Source: Sulfitobacter sp. SK011
GTDB taxonomy: Bacteria > Pseudomonadota > Alphaproteobacteria > Rhodobacterales > Rhodobacteraceae
DNA length: 64,000 nucleotides
NCBI RefSeq assembly: GCF_003352065.1
Contig: NZ_CP025803.1
Location: 3,712,001 to 3,776,000 of the forward strand
Direction of reading: 5' to 3'
Shown piece after piece: positions 57,448-64,000 of the stretch. The position numbers and the translations under genes are program-made. The notes under the pieces were generated by a model, which was not told the origin of the DNA, did no database searches, and saw only the letters and a program-made list of their open reading frames with translations. The stretch's first letter is position 1. Each line of letters starts with the position of its first letter.

Positions 57448-58398
57448 ATGACCAAACCTGCCCTCACGCTTTATCTTGCCGCCCCGCGTGGATTTTGTGC
57501 AGGCGTGGACCGCGCCATCAAGATCGTCGAAATGGCGCTGCAGAAATGGGGCGCGCCCGTCTATGTCCGACATGAGATTGTGCACAACAAATTCGTTGTC
57601 GACGGGCTCCGCGATCTGGGTGCCATCTTTGTCGAGGAACTGTCTGAATGTCCCGACGACCGCCCGGTGATATTCTCGGCGCATGGTGTGCCCAAATCGG
57701 TCCCCAATGCCGCCGAAGCGCGCAATATGATCTATGTCGACGCGACCTGCCCGTTGGTGAGCAAAGTCCACATCGAGGCCCAGCGGCATGCAGATGCCGG
57801 TCTTCAGATGATCATGATCGGACACAAAGGCCACCCCGAGACCATTGGCACAATGGGCCAATTGCCCGACGGCGAAGTTCTGTTGGTCGAAACGCCCGAT
57901 GACGTGGCAGACGTCGATGTGCGCGACCCAAACCGTCTGGCCTATGTCACCCAGACCACGCTCAGCGTGGATGATACCGCCGATATTGTCGCCGCTCTCA
58001 AGGCACGATTTCCGGCCATCATCGGCCCCCATAAAGAAGACATTTGCTACGCCACCACAAACCGCCAGGAAGCCGTCAAAGCGATGGCCCCGAAATGCGA
58101 CGCAATGCTGGTCGTCGGCGCGCCCAATTCGTCAAACTCACGCCGCTTGGTTGAGGTGGGCGCGCGCGCCGGATGTCCCTATGCGCAATTGGTGCAGCGC
58201 GCCGCAGAAATCGACTGGCGCAGCTTGGATGGCATCACCAGCATCGGCATCACCGCTGGCGCATCTGCCCCCGAGGTGCTGATCAACGAGGTCATCGATG
58301 CATTCAAGACCCGCTATGACGTGACCACCGAAATCGTGGAAACCGCGCAAGAGAACGTTGAATTCAAGGTGCCCCGTGTGCTGAGGATCCCGGCATGA
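57448..58398 (+). CDS. ispH: 4-hydroxy-3-methylbut-2-enyl diphosphate reductase
   Basis: 316 aa. Three iron-sulfur cysteines are visible: [10 protein letters not shown] (Cys 17), [11 protein letters not shown] and the later [20 protein letters not shown] region, with [15 protein letters not shown] and TQTTLS motifs are intact. Last step of the MEP isoprenoid pathway. It overlaps the DUF3429 gene by 4 bp. Confidence 0.97.
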   Translation: MTKPALTLYLAAPRGFCAGVDRAIKIVEMALQKWGAPVYVRHEIVHNKFVVDGLRDLGAIFVEELSECPDDRPVIFSAHGVPKSVPNAAEARNMIYVDATCPLVSKVHIEAQRHADAGLQMIMIGHKGHPETIGTMGQLPDGEVLLVETPDDVADVDVRDPNRLAYVTQTTLSVDDTADIVAALKARFPAIIGPHKEDICYATTNRQEAVKAMAPKCDAMLVVGAPNSSNSRRLVEVGARAGCPYAQLVQRAAEIDWRSLDGITSIGITAGASAPEVLINEVIDAFKTRYDVTTEIVETAQENVEFKVPRVLRIPA

Positions 58399-58862
58399 TC
58401 CGTATTCCAGCATCTGCACTGTTGCTGGGGGTCGCCGGGCTCATCCCATTTATCTGGGGTGCCTTGGTCACTTTGGGTTATGTCAATGCCAGCATCGGCG
58501 ACCCTGCGGCTGGTGGATATTCTATCATTGCAGCCACCGATGGATCCCTCTTGATGATCCGATATGGCGGCATCATTCTGCCCTTCATGTCTGGTATTCT
58601 CTGGGGGTTTGCCACCAAAGCCGAAGGCAACCAAAGCGGCGCGGCCTATGTCCTTTCCGTTCTGCCCGCTATCTGGTGGTTCCTGATGCCCGGCACCGAT
58701 GCACCCGGCGCATTAATCAACCTGATGATCGGCTTCTCAGCCGTCTTGCTCCTTGATCTGGCATTTCAACGCTGGGATCTTGCGCCGCCGTGGTGGATGT
58801 CCCTGCGGATTCCGCTGACAATCGTGGTGTTGATCTGTCTGGCCATTGGGGTCTGGGCGTGA
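58395..58862 (+). CDS. DUF3429 membrane protein
   Basis: 155 aa. About five hydrophobic helices; [32 protein letters not shown] and [11 protein letters not shown] match DUF3429, an inner-membrane family without known function. Overlaps ispH by 4 bp upstream and the methyltransferase by 4 bp (GTGA) downstream. Confidence 0.85.
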   Translation: MIRIPASALLLGVAGLIPFIWGALVTLGYVNASIGDPAAGGYSIIAATDGSLLMIRYGGIILPFMSGILWGFATKAEGNQSGAAYVLSVLPAIWWFLMPGTDAPGALINLMIGFSAVLLLDLAFQRWDLAPPWWMSLRIPLTIVVLICLAIGVWA

Positions 58863-59452
58863 GCGATCCTGAGACGCTTGGCGTCTATGCCAAAAAGGCA
58901 GAGGAATACGCAGGTCTCGTCAAAAAATCTGCAAAAAAAGACCCATTGCAGGCCAAGTTCATTCAAGCGCTCCCCGAGGGTGCTCATGTGCTTGATCTCG
59001 GCTGCGGGCCGGGAAAATCTGCAGGCATCATGGCACAGGCAGGCTTGTCCGTCACAGCGATGGACGCGGTGCCGGAAATGATCGCATTGGTCCCGGAACA
59101 TGCCTTGATCACCCCGGTTCTCGGCACCTTTGACGACATTGCTGGCACCGGGCTGTACGACGGCATTTGGGCCAACTTCAGCCTGCTGCACGCAAAGCGC
59201 ACCGACCTGCCCCGCCACCTCAAGGCATTGCACAACGCACTCAAACCCGGTGGCCTTTTTCACATCGCCCTTAAGTCAGGTGAAAACAGCAAACGGGACC
59301 GGCTCGGGCGGTATTATACATACTACACACAGGCCGATTTGACCGATTTGCTGACCGCTGCGGGCTTTGTGGTTGACAGTTGTACCACGGGCCGCGATGT
59401 GGGGCTTGATGGCACACCCGCCGATTGGATCGCCCTGCACGCCTATGGCTAA
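58859..59452 (+). CDS. Class I SAM-dependent methyltransferase
   Basis: 197 aa. [18 protein letters not shown] is the SAM-binding motif I, MDAVPEM motif II, and [14 protein letters not shown] motif IV/V. Small-molecule methyltransferase; substrate unknown. Start is the GTG at 58859 overlapping the DUF3429 TGA. Its 3' end overlaps rnhA by 8 bp. Confidence 0.88.
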   Translation: MSDPETLGVYAKKAEEYAGLVKKSAKKDPLQAKFIQALPEGAHVLDLGCGPGKSAGIMAQAGLSVTAMDAVPEMIALVPEHALITPVLGTFDDIAGTGLYDGIWANFSLLHAKRTDLPRHLKALHNALKPGGLFHIALKSGENSKRDRLGRYYTYYTQADLTDLLTAAGFVVDSCTTGRDVGLDGTPADWIALHAYG

Positions 59453-59897
59453 ACTTTTCGCATACACGGACGGCGCGTGTTCAGGCAATCCCGGCCCCGG
59501 TGGCTGGGGTGCTTTGATGCAGGCACGCGAGGGCGATACTGTCGTAAAAGAACGCGAACTCAAAGGCGGCGAGGCCGAAACAACCAATAACCGGATGGAG
59601 TTGCTGGCCGCCATCAACGCGTTGGAGGCGCTGGACCGTCCAACCGAGATTACCATCGTAACAGACAGCAATTATGTGAAGAACGGCATAACCGGCTGGA
59701 TATTTGGCTGGAAAAAGAACGGCTGGAAGAACGCCGCCAAAAAGCCCGTCAAAAACGCTGAATTGTGGCAACGGCTTGATGCGGCGAACGCCCGCCACAC
59801 CGTCACGTGGGAATGGGTCAAAGGCCACGCTGGCCACCCCGAAAATGAACGCGCCGATGAACTGGCCCGCGCGGGCATGGCTCCGTTCAAAAAATGA
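59445..59897 (+). CDS. rnhA: Ribonuclease HI
   Basis: 150 aa. [17 protein letters not shown], the [16 protein letters not shown] catalytic Glu, [10 protein letters not shown] and the [19 protein letters not shown] end contain all four acidic residues plus the His. Degrades RNA in RNA-DNA hybrids. The ATG lies inside the end of the methyltransferase gene (8 bp overlap). Confidence 0.98.
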   Translation: MAKLFAYTDGACSGNPGPGGWGALMQAREGDTVVKERELKGGEAETTNNRMELLAAINALEALDRPTEITIVTDSNYVKNGITGWIFGWKKNGWKNAAKKPVKNAELWQRLDAANARHTVTWEWVKGHAGHPENERADELARAGMAPFKK

Positions 59898-60517
59898 CCC
59901 TGCTCAGCCTGCTAGATTACGCGTCCGTCCTGATCTTTGCCATCACAGGTGCATTGGTCGCCAGCCGTGCACAACTTGATCTGGTCGGCTTTGCCTTTAT
60001 TGCCTGCCTCACTGCACTGGGCGGCGGCACCATCCGGGATCTACTGCTCGACCGTAATCCGATTTTCTGGATCGCGAACCCCACCTATCTGGCCGTTGGT
60101 GCAGGGGCCGCTTTGGTGGTCTTTTTTACTGCACATCTGCTCGAAAGCCGCCTGCGCACGCTGATCTGGCTCGACAGTCTTGCACTGGCGGTGGCGGTGG
60201 CCGCAGGGGCGGGCGTTGCGCTGTCACTGGATCAATCTGCCATTATTGTCATCCTGATGGGGATGATCACAGGATGTATGGGCGGCTTGATGCGCGATGT
60301 TGTCGTGGACGAGGTGCCGCTGGTCCTCAAACAAGGTGAGCTTTATGTCACAGCCGCGTTTGCCGGCGCTGCGACGGCAGTTCTAGTGCGCGTTTATGAG
60401 TATGATACGTTGTTGGCACTGCTGGCCTGCGCCATTGTCACCTGGATTTTGCGCGCAGGGTCGCTTTTTTTTGGCTGGCATCTGCCGGTCTACAAAAGCA
60501 CGCCGCCCAAAACCTGA
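59894..60517 (+). CDS. TRIC-family cation channel (UPF0126)
   Basis: 207 aa. Two repeats of three helices with [17 protein letters not shown] and [21 protein letters not shown], then [23 protein letters not shown], the duplicated GG(T/L)xRD pattern of TRIC channels. Inner-membrane trimeric cation channel. Starts 4 bp within rnhA; last gene of the ispH run. Confidence 0.92.
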   Translation: MTLLSLLDYASVLIFAITGALVASRAQLDLVGFAFIACLTALGGGTIRDLLLDRNPIFWIANPTYLAVGAGAALVVFFTAHLLESRLRTLIWLDSLALAVAVAAGAGVALSLDQSAIIVILMGMITGCMGGLMRDVVVDEVPLVLKQGELYVTAAFAGAATAVLVRVYEYDTLLALLACAIVTWILRAGSLFFGWHLPVYKSTPPKT

Positions 60518-60557
60518 ACGATCCGCCCCCCACTTCACCCTTTTTCAAATACCGTCT

Positions 60558-60794
60558 TCATCGCCGCCAGTGAAACGGTACAATGATCAGCGCCCCGATT
60601 GAGGATACAATCGCATTCAGGCCGGGGCTCGAAAATCCAAACCCGAACATGATCCGCACGAAATAGAACAGGAATGCACCGCCAATACAGATGATGATCG
60701 ACTGCAGAATGCCATTGTGGGTCCACTCTGTCTTTTCGGAAACATATCCCACAATCCCGGCAATCACGACCGTCCCGAACATGGTCAGAAACAT
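60558..60794 (-). CDS. GlsB/YeaQ/YmgE-family small membrane protein
   Basis: 78 aa. Helical small integral membrane protein. GTVVIAGIVGYVSEK, then NGILQSIIICIGGAFLFYFV and the closing GALIIVPFHWRR resemble the transglycosylase-associated/GlsB family. Role unknown, sometimes stress related. It starts only 3 bases after fmt, so is part of the def-fmt unit. Confidence 0.7.
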   Translation of the reverse strand: MFLTMFGTVVIAGIVGYVSEKTEWTHNGILQSIIICIGGAFLFYFVRIMFGFGFSSPGLNAIVSSIGALIIVPFHWRR

Positions 60795-60797
60795 CTG

Positions 60798-61712
60798 CTA
60801 TTCTCCTGTAAGCCGCGTGCCCGGCGCAATCTGCGCGCCGCGTTGAAAATCATCAACATCTTGCACAGCCTTGCCCGCCCGTTGCAAGCGCGTCAGTTGT
60901 ACAGCACCCATACCACAGGCGATGCGCAGACCCTTGTCCAAAACCTCACCCGCAGGGCCAGACCCCTCAGCCAAAGTTGACCCCAGTACCTTGACCCGCG
61001 TACCCGCGTGCTCGAACCACGCACCGGGAAACGGCGACAGCCCCCTGATCAATCGGTCAATGTCCTGCGCCGGTTTGGTCCAATCAATCCGCGCTTCGGC
61101 TTTGTCGATCTTTGACGCATATGTCACGCCGTCATCTGGCTGTGGCACCGGCGTCAGATCATCCAGCGATGCCAGCGCCTCTACTATCGCTGCTGCCCCC
61201 AGGGCGCTTAACCGATCGTGCAATTGGGCCGTTGTTTCATCCGCACCAATGTCTGTGACTTTGCACATCAACAAAGGACCCGTGTCCAGCCCCGCGTCCA
61301 TCTGCATGATGCACACGCCTGTTTCTGCATCTCCTGCCATGATCGCCCTGTGGATCGGTGCAGCCCCGCGCCAGCGCGGCAACAGGCTTGCGTGAATGTT
61401 CAGACATCCCTTGCGAGACGCATCCAACACCGCCTGCGGCAGGATTAGACCATAAGCCACGACCACCGCCACATCCGCCTCAAGTGTTGCAAAAGCCGCT
61501 TGTTCCTCAGCGGGCTTCAACGACACCGGATGGCGCACCGGCAAGCCCAAGGCTTCGGCACGCATCTGAACGGGGCTCGGCCGATCCTTTTTGCCGCGCC
61601 CGGCGGGCCGTGGCGGCTGGCAATAGACTGAAACAATGTCGTGGCCCGCCGTCACCAGCGCATCGAGCACCGGGACTGAAAATTCTGGCGTTCCCATGAA
61701 AATGACGCGCAT
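60798..61712 (-). CDS. fmt: Methionyl-tRNA formyltransferase
   Basis: 304 aa. [15 protein letters not shown] at the N-terminus, [21 protein letters not shown] (formyl transfer site with conserved Asn/His/Asp context) and the C-terminal tRNA-binding domain. It formylates initiator Met-tRNA. It follows the deformylase genes, the enzymes that later remove the formyl group. Confidence 0.97.
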   Translation of the reverse strand: MRVIFMGTPEFSVPVLDALVTAGHDIVSVYCQPPRPAGRGKKDRPSPVQMRAEALGLPVRHPVSLKPAEEQAAFATLEADVAVVVAYGLILPQAVLDASRKGCLNIHASLLPRWRGAAPIHRAIMAGDAETGVCIMQMDAGLDTGPLLMCKVTDIGADETTAQLHDRLSALGAAAIVEALASLDDLTPVPQPDDGVTYASKIDKAEARIDWTKPAQDIDRLIRGLSPFPGAWFEHAGTRVKVLGSTLAEGSGPAGEVLDKGLRIACGMGAVQLTRLQRAGKAVQDVDDFQRGAQIAPGTRLTGE

Positions 61713-61736
61713 CGCTATTCCTTTCTACCGCAGGCC

Positions 61737-62234
61737 TCAGCCTTTGGTCTTGCGGGCCCTGCGCAACAGCATGTCACGTTTCATCTTGCTCAGATTGTCG
61801 AAATACATCCGCCCTGCCAAGTGGTCGATCTGGTGCTGAACCGACGTCGCCTCAAGCCCCACAAAATCGCGTTCCAAGATTGCACCACCTTCGTCCATAT
61901 AGCGCACTCTCACGCCACGCGGGCGGCTGATCTTTGCGGATACTCCCGGCAAATTTGGGCTGGCTTCTTCGTGCACATTCATGATCGCCGAGGCATCAAT
62001 CACCTGCGGATTGGCCAACCGGATACGCCGGTTGCGCGCCTCGGACACATCCACCACGGCCAGTTGCTGCATCACACCGATCTGCGGCGCACCAAGACCG
62101 ACACCGGGCATCGCATCCATGGTGTCGATCATATCCTCCCAGATACCGCGCACTTCATCGGTGATCTGCGGCACCTCGGCGGCCTTTGTCCTGAGCCGTT
62201 TGTCAGGCCACGGGAGGCAGCGCCGCACAGTCAT
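61737..62234 (-). CDS. Peptide deformylase-like protein lacking catalytic residues
   Basis: 165 aa, same length and fold as the two neighbours. Motif 1 is GVGLGAPQ. Motif 2 reads HEEASPNLPG where EGCLS is expected, so Ser 92 replaces the metal-binding Cys. Motif 3 is HQIDH (134-138): Gln 135 replaces the catalytic Glu, while both His ligands stay. I infer it is not an active deformylase. Starts 4 bp inside the end of def2 and lies 24 bases before fmt. The codons were re-read from the bases (CAC CAG ATC GAC CAC). Frame and spacing are normal, so it is not a decayed pseudogene. Confidence 0.9.
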   Translation of the reverse strand: MTVRRCLPWPDKRLRTKAAEVPQITDEVRGIWEDMIDTMDAMPGVGLGAPQIGVMQQLAVVDVSEARNRRIRLANPQVIDASAIMNVHEEASPNLPGVSAKISRPRGVRVRYMDEGGAILERDFVGLEATSVQHQIDHLAGRMYFDNLSKMKRDMLLRRARKTKG

Positions 62235-62728
62235 TGCGCATGATACTCCGCAATCAGGGCATTCCGTTCGTCGGCACCCAGATGGTCAAAGGTCACGACC
62301 CCATCCAGATGATCCAATTCATGCTGCACGCAAGCCGCTGCAAACCCTTCAAAGCTCTGCACATAGCGCCCGCCATTAAGGCCCGTCCACACCATCTGCA
62401 CCTGCGCAGGGCGGCTGATGTCAGCGGCGACACCCGGGATGCTCAAGCAGCCTTCGCTGTTGGTCGCCCGCTCGTCGCTCACTTCCTGCAACATCGGATT
62501 GAGGCAAACAATCGGATCAGGCTTGCCCTCTTTCCACCCTGTATCCATCACAAATATGCGCTGCATTGCGCCCACCTGCGGCCCCGCCAAGCCGCGCCCC
62601 GGTGCGGCATACATTGTCTCAAGCATGTCGGCGGCCAGTTTTTCGATTTCAGGGGTAATCTGAGTGATCGGCGCACAGGTTTCCGCCAGACGTGGGTCCG
62701 GCCACTTCAGTATCGGCAGAACGCTCAT
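62231..62728 (-). CDS. Peptide deformylase, second copy
   Basis: 165 aa. EGCLS (metal ligand Cys 94) and HELDH (136-140) are intact, so it should be active. Motif 1 is GRGLAGPQ instead of GVGLAAPQ, a change next to the substrate pocket that may alter specificity. Start overlaps def by 4 bp and end overlaps the degenerate third copy by 4 bp. Confidence 0.95.
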   Translation of the reverse strand: MSVLPILKWPDPRLAETCAPITQITPEIEKLAADMLETMYAAPGRGLAGPQVGAMQRIFVMDTGWKEGKPDPIVCLNPMLQEVSDERATNSEGCLSIPGVAADISRPAQVQMVWTGLNGGRYVQSFEGFAAACVQHELDHLDGVVTFDHLGADERNALIAEYHAQ

Positions 62729-63243
62729 CCGCGCGCCAACTCGCGTTTGAGCTTCACCATCTTGCGGGTGATCATCTGACGCCGCAGCGGTTTGAGGTAG
62801 TCGATGAACAGCTTGCCATCTAGATGGTCAATCTCATGCTGCACGCAGGTCGCCCACAACTTGGTGAATGTATCAGTTACTTCCTTGCCGTTCCGATCAA
62901 TCCAACGCACATCAACCTCGGCTGGCCGTGTCACATCGGCAAACTGCTCCGGGATCGACAAACACCCTTCTTCATAGGTGTTCAGATCGTCCGATGATGC
63001 GATCACTTCGGGATTGAACATGATCATGGGGCGCGGGGCCTCGCCCTCTTCCTTTACACAATCAAGCACGATCAGGCGGGTTAAAACGCCAACCTGAGGG
63101 GCCGCCAAGCCAACGCCGGGTGCCTCATACATCGTGGTCAGCATATCATCGCCCAAAAGGCGCAATTCATCCGTCAGGTCCGTGACAGGTGCGCAGGCTT
63201 TCTTGAGCCGGGGGTCGGGGTGCAAGAGAATGGTACGTTTCAT
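62725..63243 (-). CDS. def: Peptide deformylase, canonical
   Basis: 172 aa. All three motifs are canonical: GVGLAAPQ, EGCLS (Cys 94) and HEIDH (His 136, Glu 137, His 140). It removes the N-formyl group from nascent proteins using Fe2+. First gene of def-def2-degenerate paralogue-fmt-GlsB. Divergent from the MalY-type gene. Confidence 0.98.
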   Translation of the reverse strand: MKRTILLHPDPRLKKACAPVTDLTDELRLLGDDMLTTMYEAPGVGLAAPQVGVLTRLIVLDCVKEEGEAPRPMIMFNPEVIASSDDLNTYEEGCLSIPEQFADVTRPAEVDVRWIDRNGKEVTDTFTKLWATCVQHEIDHLDGKLFIDYLKPLRRQMITRKMVKLKRELARG

Positions 63244-63340
63244 GAGCGTGATTTATGCAATGCCTGCACAGACTGCAACCGGGGGCTTGCAGTGCCCGCG
63301 TTTCTGGGTAGCTTGGCGCGCAACGTCACAGGAGGCCTTA

Positions 63341-64000
63341 ATGAGTTTTGACCAGATCATTGATCGGCGCGGTACCGATTCGAGCAAATGGGACCTGATG
63401 GAATCCTTTTCGGGCGTATCCCCCCGGGACGGCATCCCGATGTGGGTCGCAGATATGGATTTTGCCGCCCCCGATTTTCTGCAGGATGCCGTGCACGGCC
63501 TTCTTGAAAAAGCGAATTACGGCTATTTCAGCGGCATGGAAACGTATCAGGACGCCGTCAAATGGTGGATGCATCATCGCCACAACTGGTCAGTGGAAGC
63601 GGATTGGATGTTTGTCACATACGGTCTGGGCAACGGCATCGCCATGACGTTGCACGCGTTCAGCGCGCCGGGCGACGGGGTTGTGACCTTTACACCCGTC
63701 TATCACGAATTCGCCGCCAAGATCGCCAAGACAGGCCGCGTGAACACGCAACTGCCGCTGACCGTTCAGGCGGATGGTACCTATGCTATGGATTTCGACG
63801 CCTATGATGCGCTGTTGACCGGGAATGAAAAAATCGTCCTGATCAGTTCCCCGCACAATCCTGCCGGGCGGGTCTGGTCACAAGACGAACTTACGGCGCT
63901 AGCGGACTTTTGCACACGTCACGATCTGCTGCTGGTGTCAGACGAGATTCACCATGACCTCATCCTGCCGGGGCACACATTTTTGCCGACCCATGTGGCG
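63341..64000 (+). CDS. MalY/PatB-family pyridoxal-phosphate C-S lyase (3' end cut by window edge)
   Basis: 220 codons visible. MSFDQIIDRRGTDSSKWD, then GIPMWVADMDFAAPDF and NYGYF are the family N-terminus; SSPHNPAGRVWS and LLLVSDEIHHDLIL are the PLP aspartate region. The PLP lysine lies beyond the edge. Fold-type I enzyme, probably cystathionine beta-lyase-like. AGGAGG sits five bases before the ATG. Confidence 0.93.
   Translation, partial: MSFDQIIDRRGTDSSKWDLMESFSGVSPRDGIPMWVADMDFAAPDFLQDAVHGLLEKANYGYFSGMETYQDAVKWWMHHRHNWSVEADWMFVTYGLGNGIAMTLHAFSAPGDGVVTFTPVYHEFAAKIAKTGRVNTQLPLTVQADGTYAMDFDAYDALLTGNEKIVLISSPHNPAGRVWSQDELTALADFCTRHDLLLVSDEIHHDLILPGHTFLPTHVA

Noticed and set aside
61737..63243. 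Tandem deformylase copies as an assembly artefact
   Set aside because: The three copies differ strongly in sequence and each has its own start, stop and coupling overlap.
1..64000. Mobile elements, prophage or CRISPR array
   Set aside because: No transposase, integrase, phage gene, terminal inverted repeats or spaced direct repeats were seen on either strand.

Overview
The window is chromosomal DNA of an alphaproteobacterium, most likely a marine Rhodobacteraceae (Roseobacter-type) species. The evidence is the gene families (ChvG/ChvI with HprK and a mannose-type EIIA, methylsuccinyl-CoA dehydrogenase, DUF6473, DUF1491, triplicated peptide deformylases) and gene orders typical of that group. 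It is gene-dense and mostly housekeeping. I see no prophage, insertion sequence, CRISPR array or integrase.

1-19.7 kb (minus strand): the transcription/translation core. Transcribed leftward it runs tRNA-Trp, a membrane protein, secE, nusG, rplK, rplA, a terminator, a family 2 glycosyltransferase, an L10-type leader, rplJ, rplL, rpoB and rpoC, ending at a clear terminator. A rhamnosyltransferase-like gene and an EamA transporter lie beyond rpoC, so rpsL-rpsG-fusA is not at its usual place in this window. tuf stands alone with its own terminator. An orphan membrane protein resembling Pycsar effectors (17.1-17.6 kb) and an acetyltransferase lie between tuf and tRNA-Trp.

19.8-32.8 kb: a cytochrome P450; a parC-DUF898-M48 peptidase operon; an SH3 protein; a short-chain dehydrogenase; a HIG1-like protein and cobalamin adenosyltransferase; a VOC protein; etfBA; a DUF6473 protein; and hbdA. 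With mcd at 43.4 kb these form an acyl-CoA/ethylmalonyl-CoA pathway theme: ETF takes Mcd electrons, and adenosylcobalamin serves the pathway's mutases.

32.8-40.2 kb: an acyltransferase followed by the alphaproteobacterial regulatory block chvI-chvG-hprK-rapZ-EIIA(Man)-HPr, divergent from pckA. A 12-bp LacI-operator-like sequence upstream of pckA is repeated exactly upstream of etfBA.

40.3-47.4 kb: an unknown GNAT-like enzyme with an unusual LysR-type regulator, an XRE regulator, a TauE/SafE permease, mcd, an MFS/TetR pair and a META-domain lipoprotein.

47.4-56.6 kb (minus strand): a long tightly packed chain folK, rpoZ, rsh, DUF2062, pdxJ, an exported protein, acpS, lepB, rnc, era, DUF1491, recO.

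56.8-64 kb: a NYN-domain protein and an overlapping ispH-DUF3429-methyltransferase-rnhA-TRIC run (plus). Then, on the minus strand, def, def2, a third deformylase paralogue that has lost catalytic residues, fmt and a GlsB-like protein. The window ends in a MalY/PatB-type lyase. The most notable finds are the degenerate deformylase, the orphan PycTM-like protein, the shared operator-like site, the atypical LysR/GNAT pair and the terminator-like hairpin abutting an ATG.
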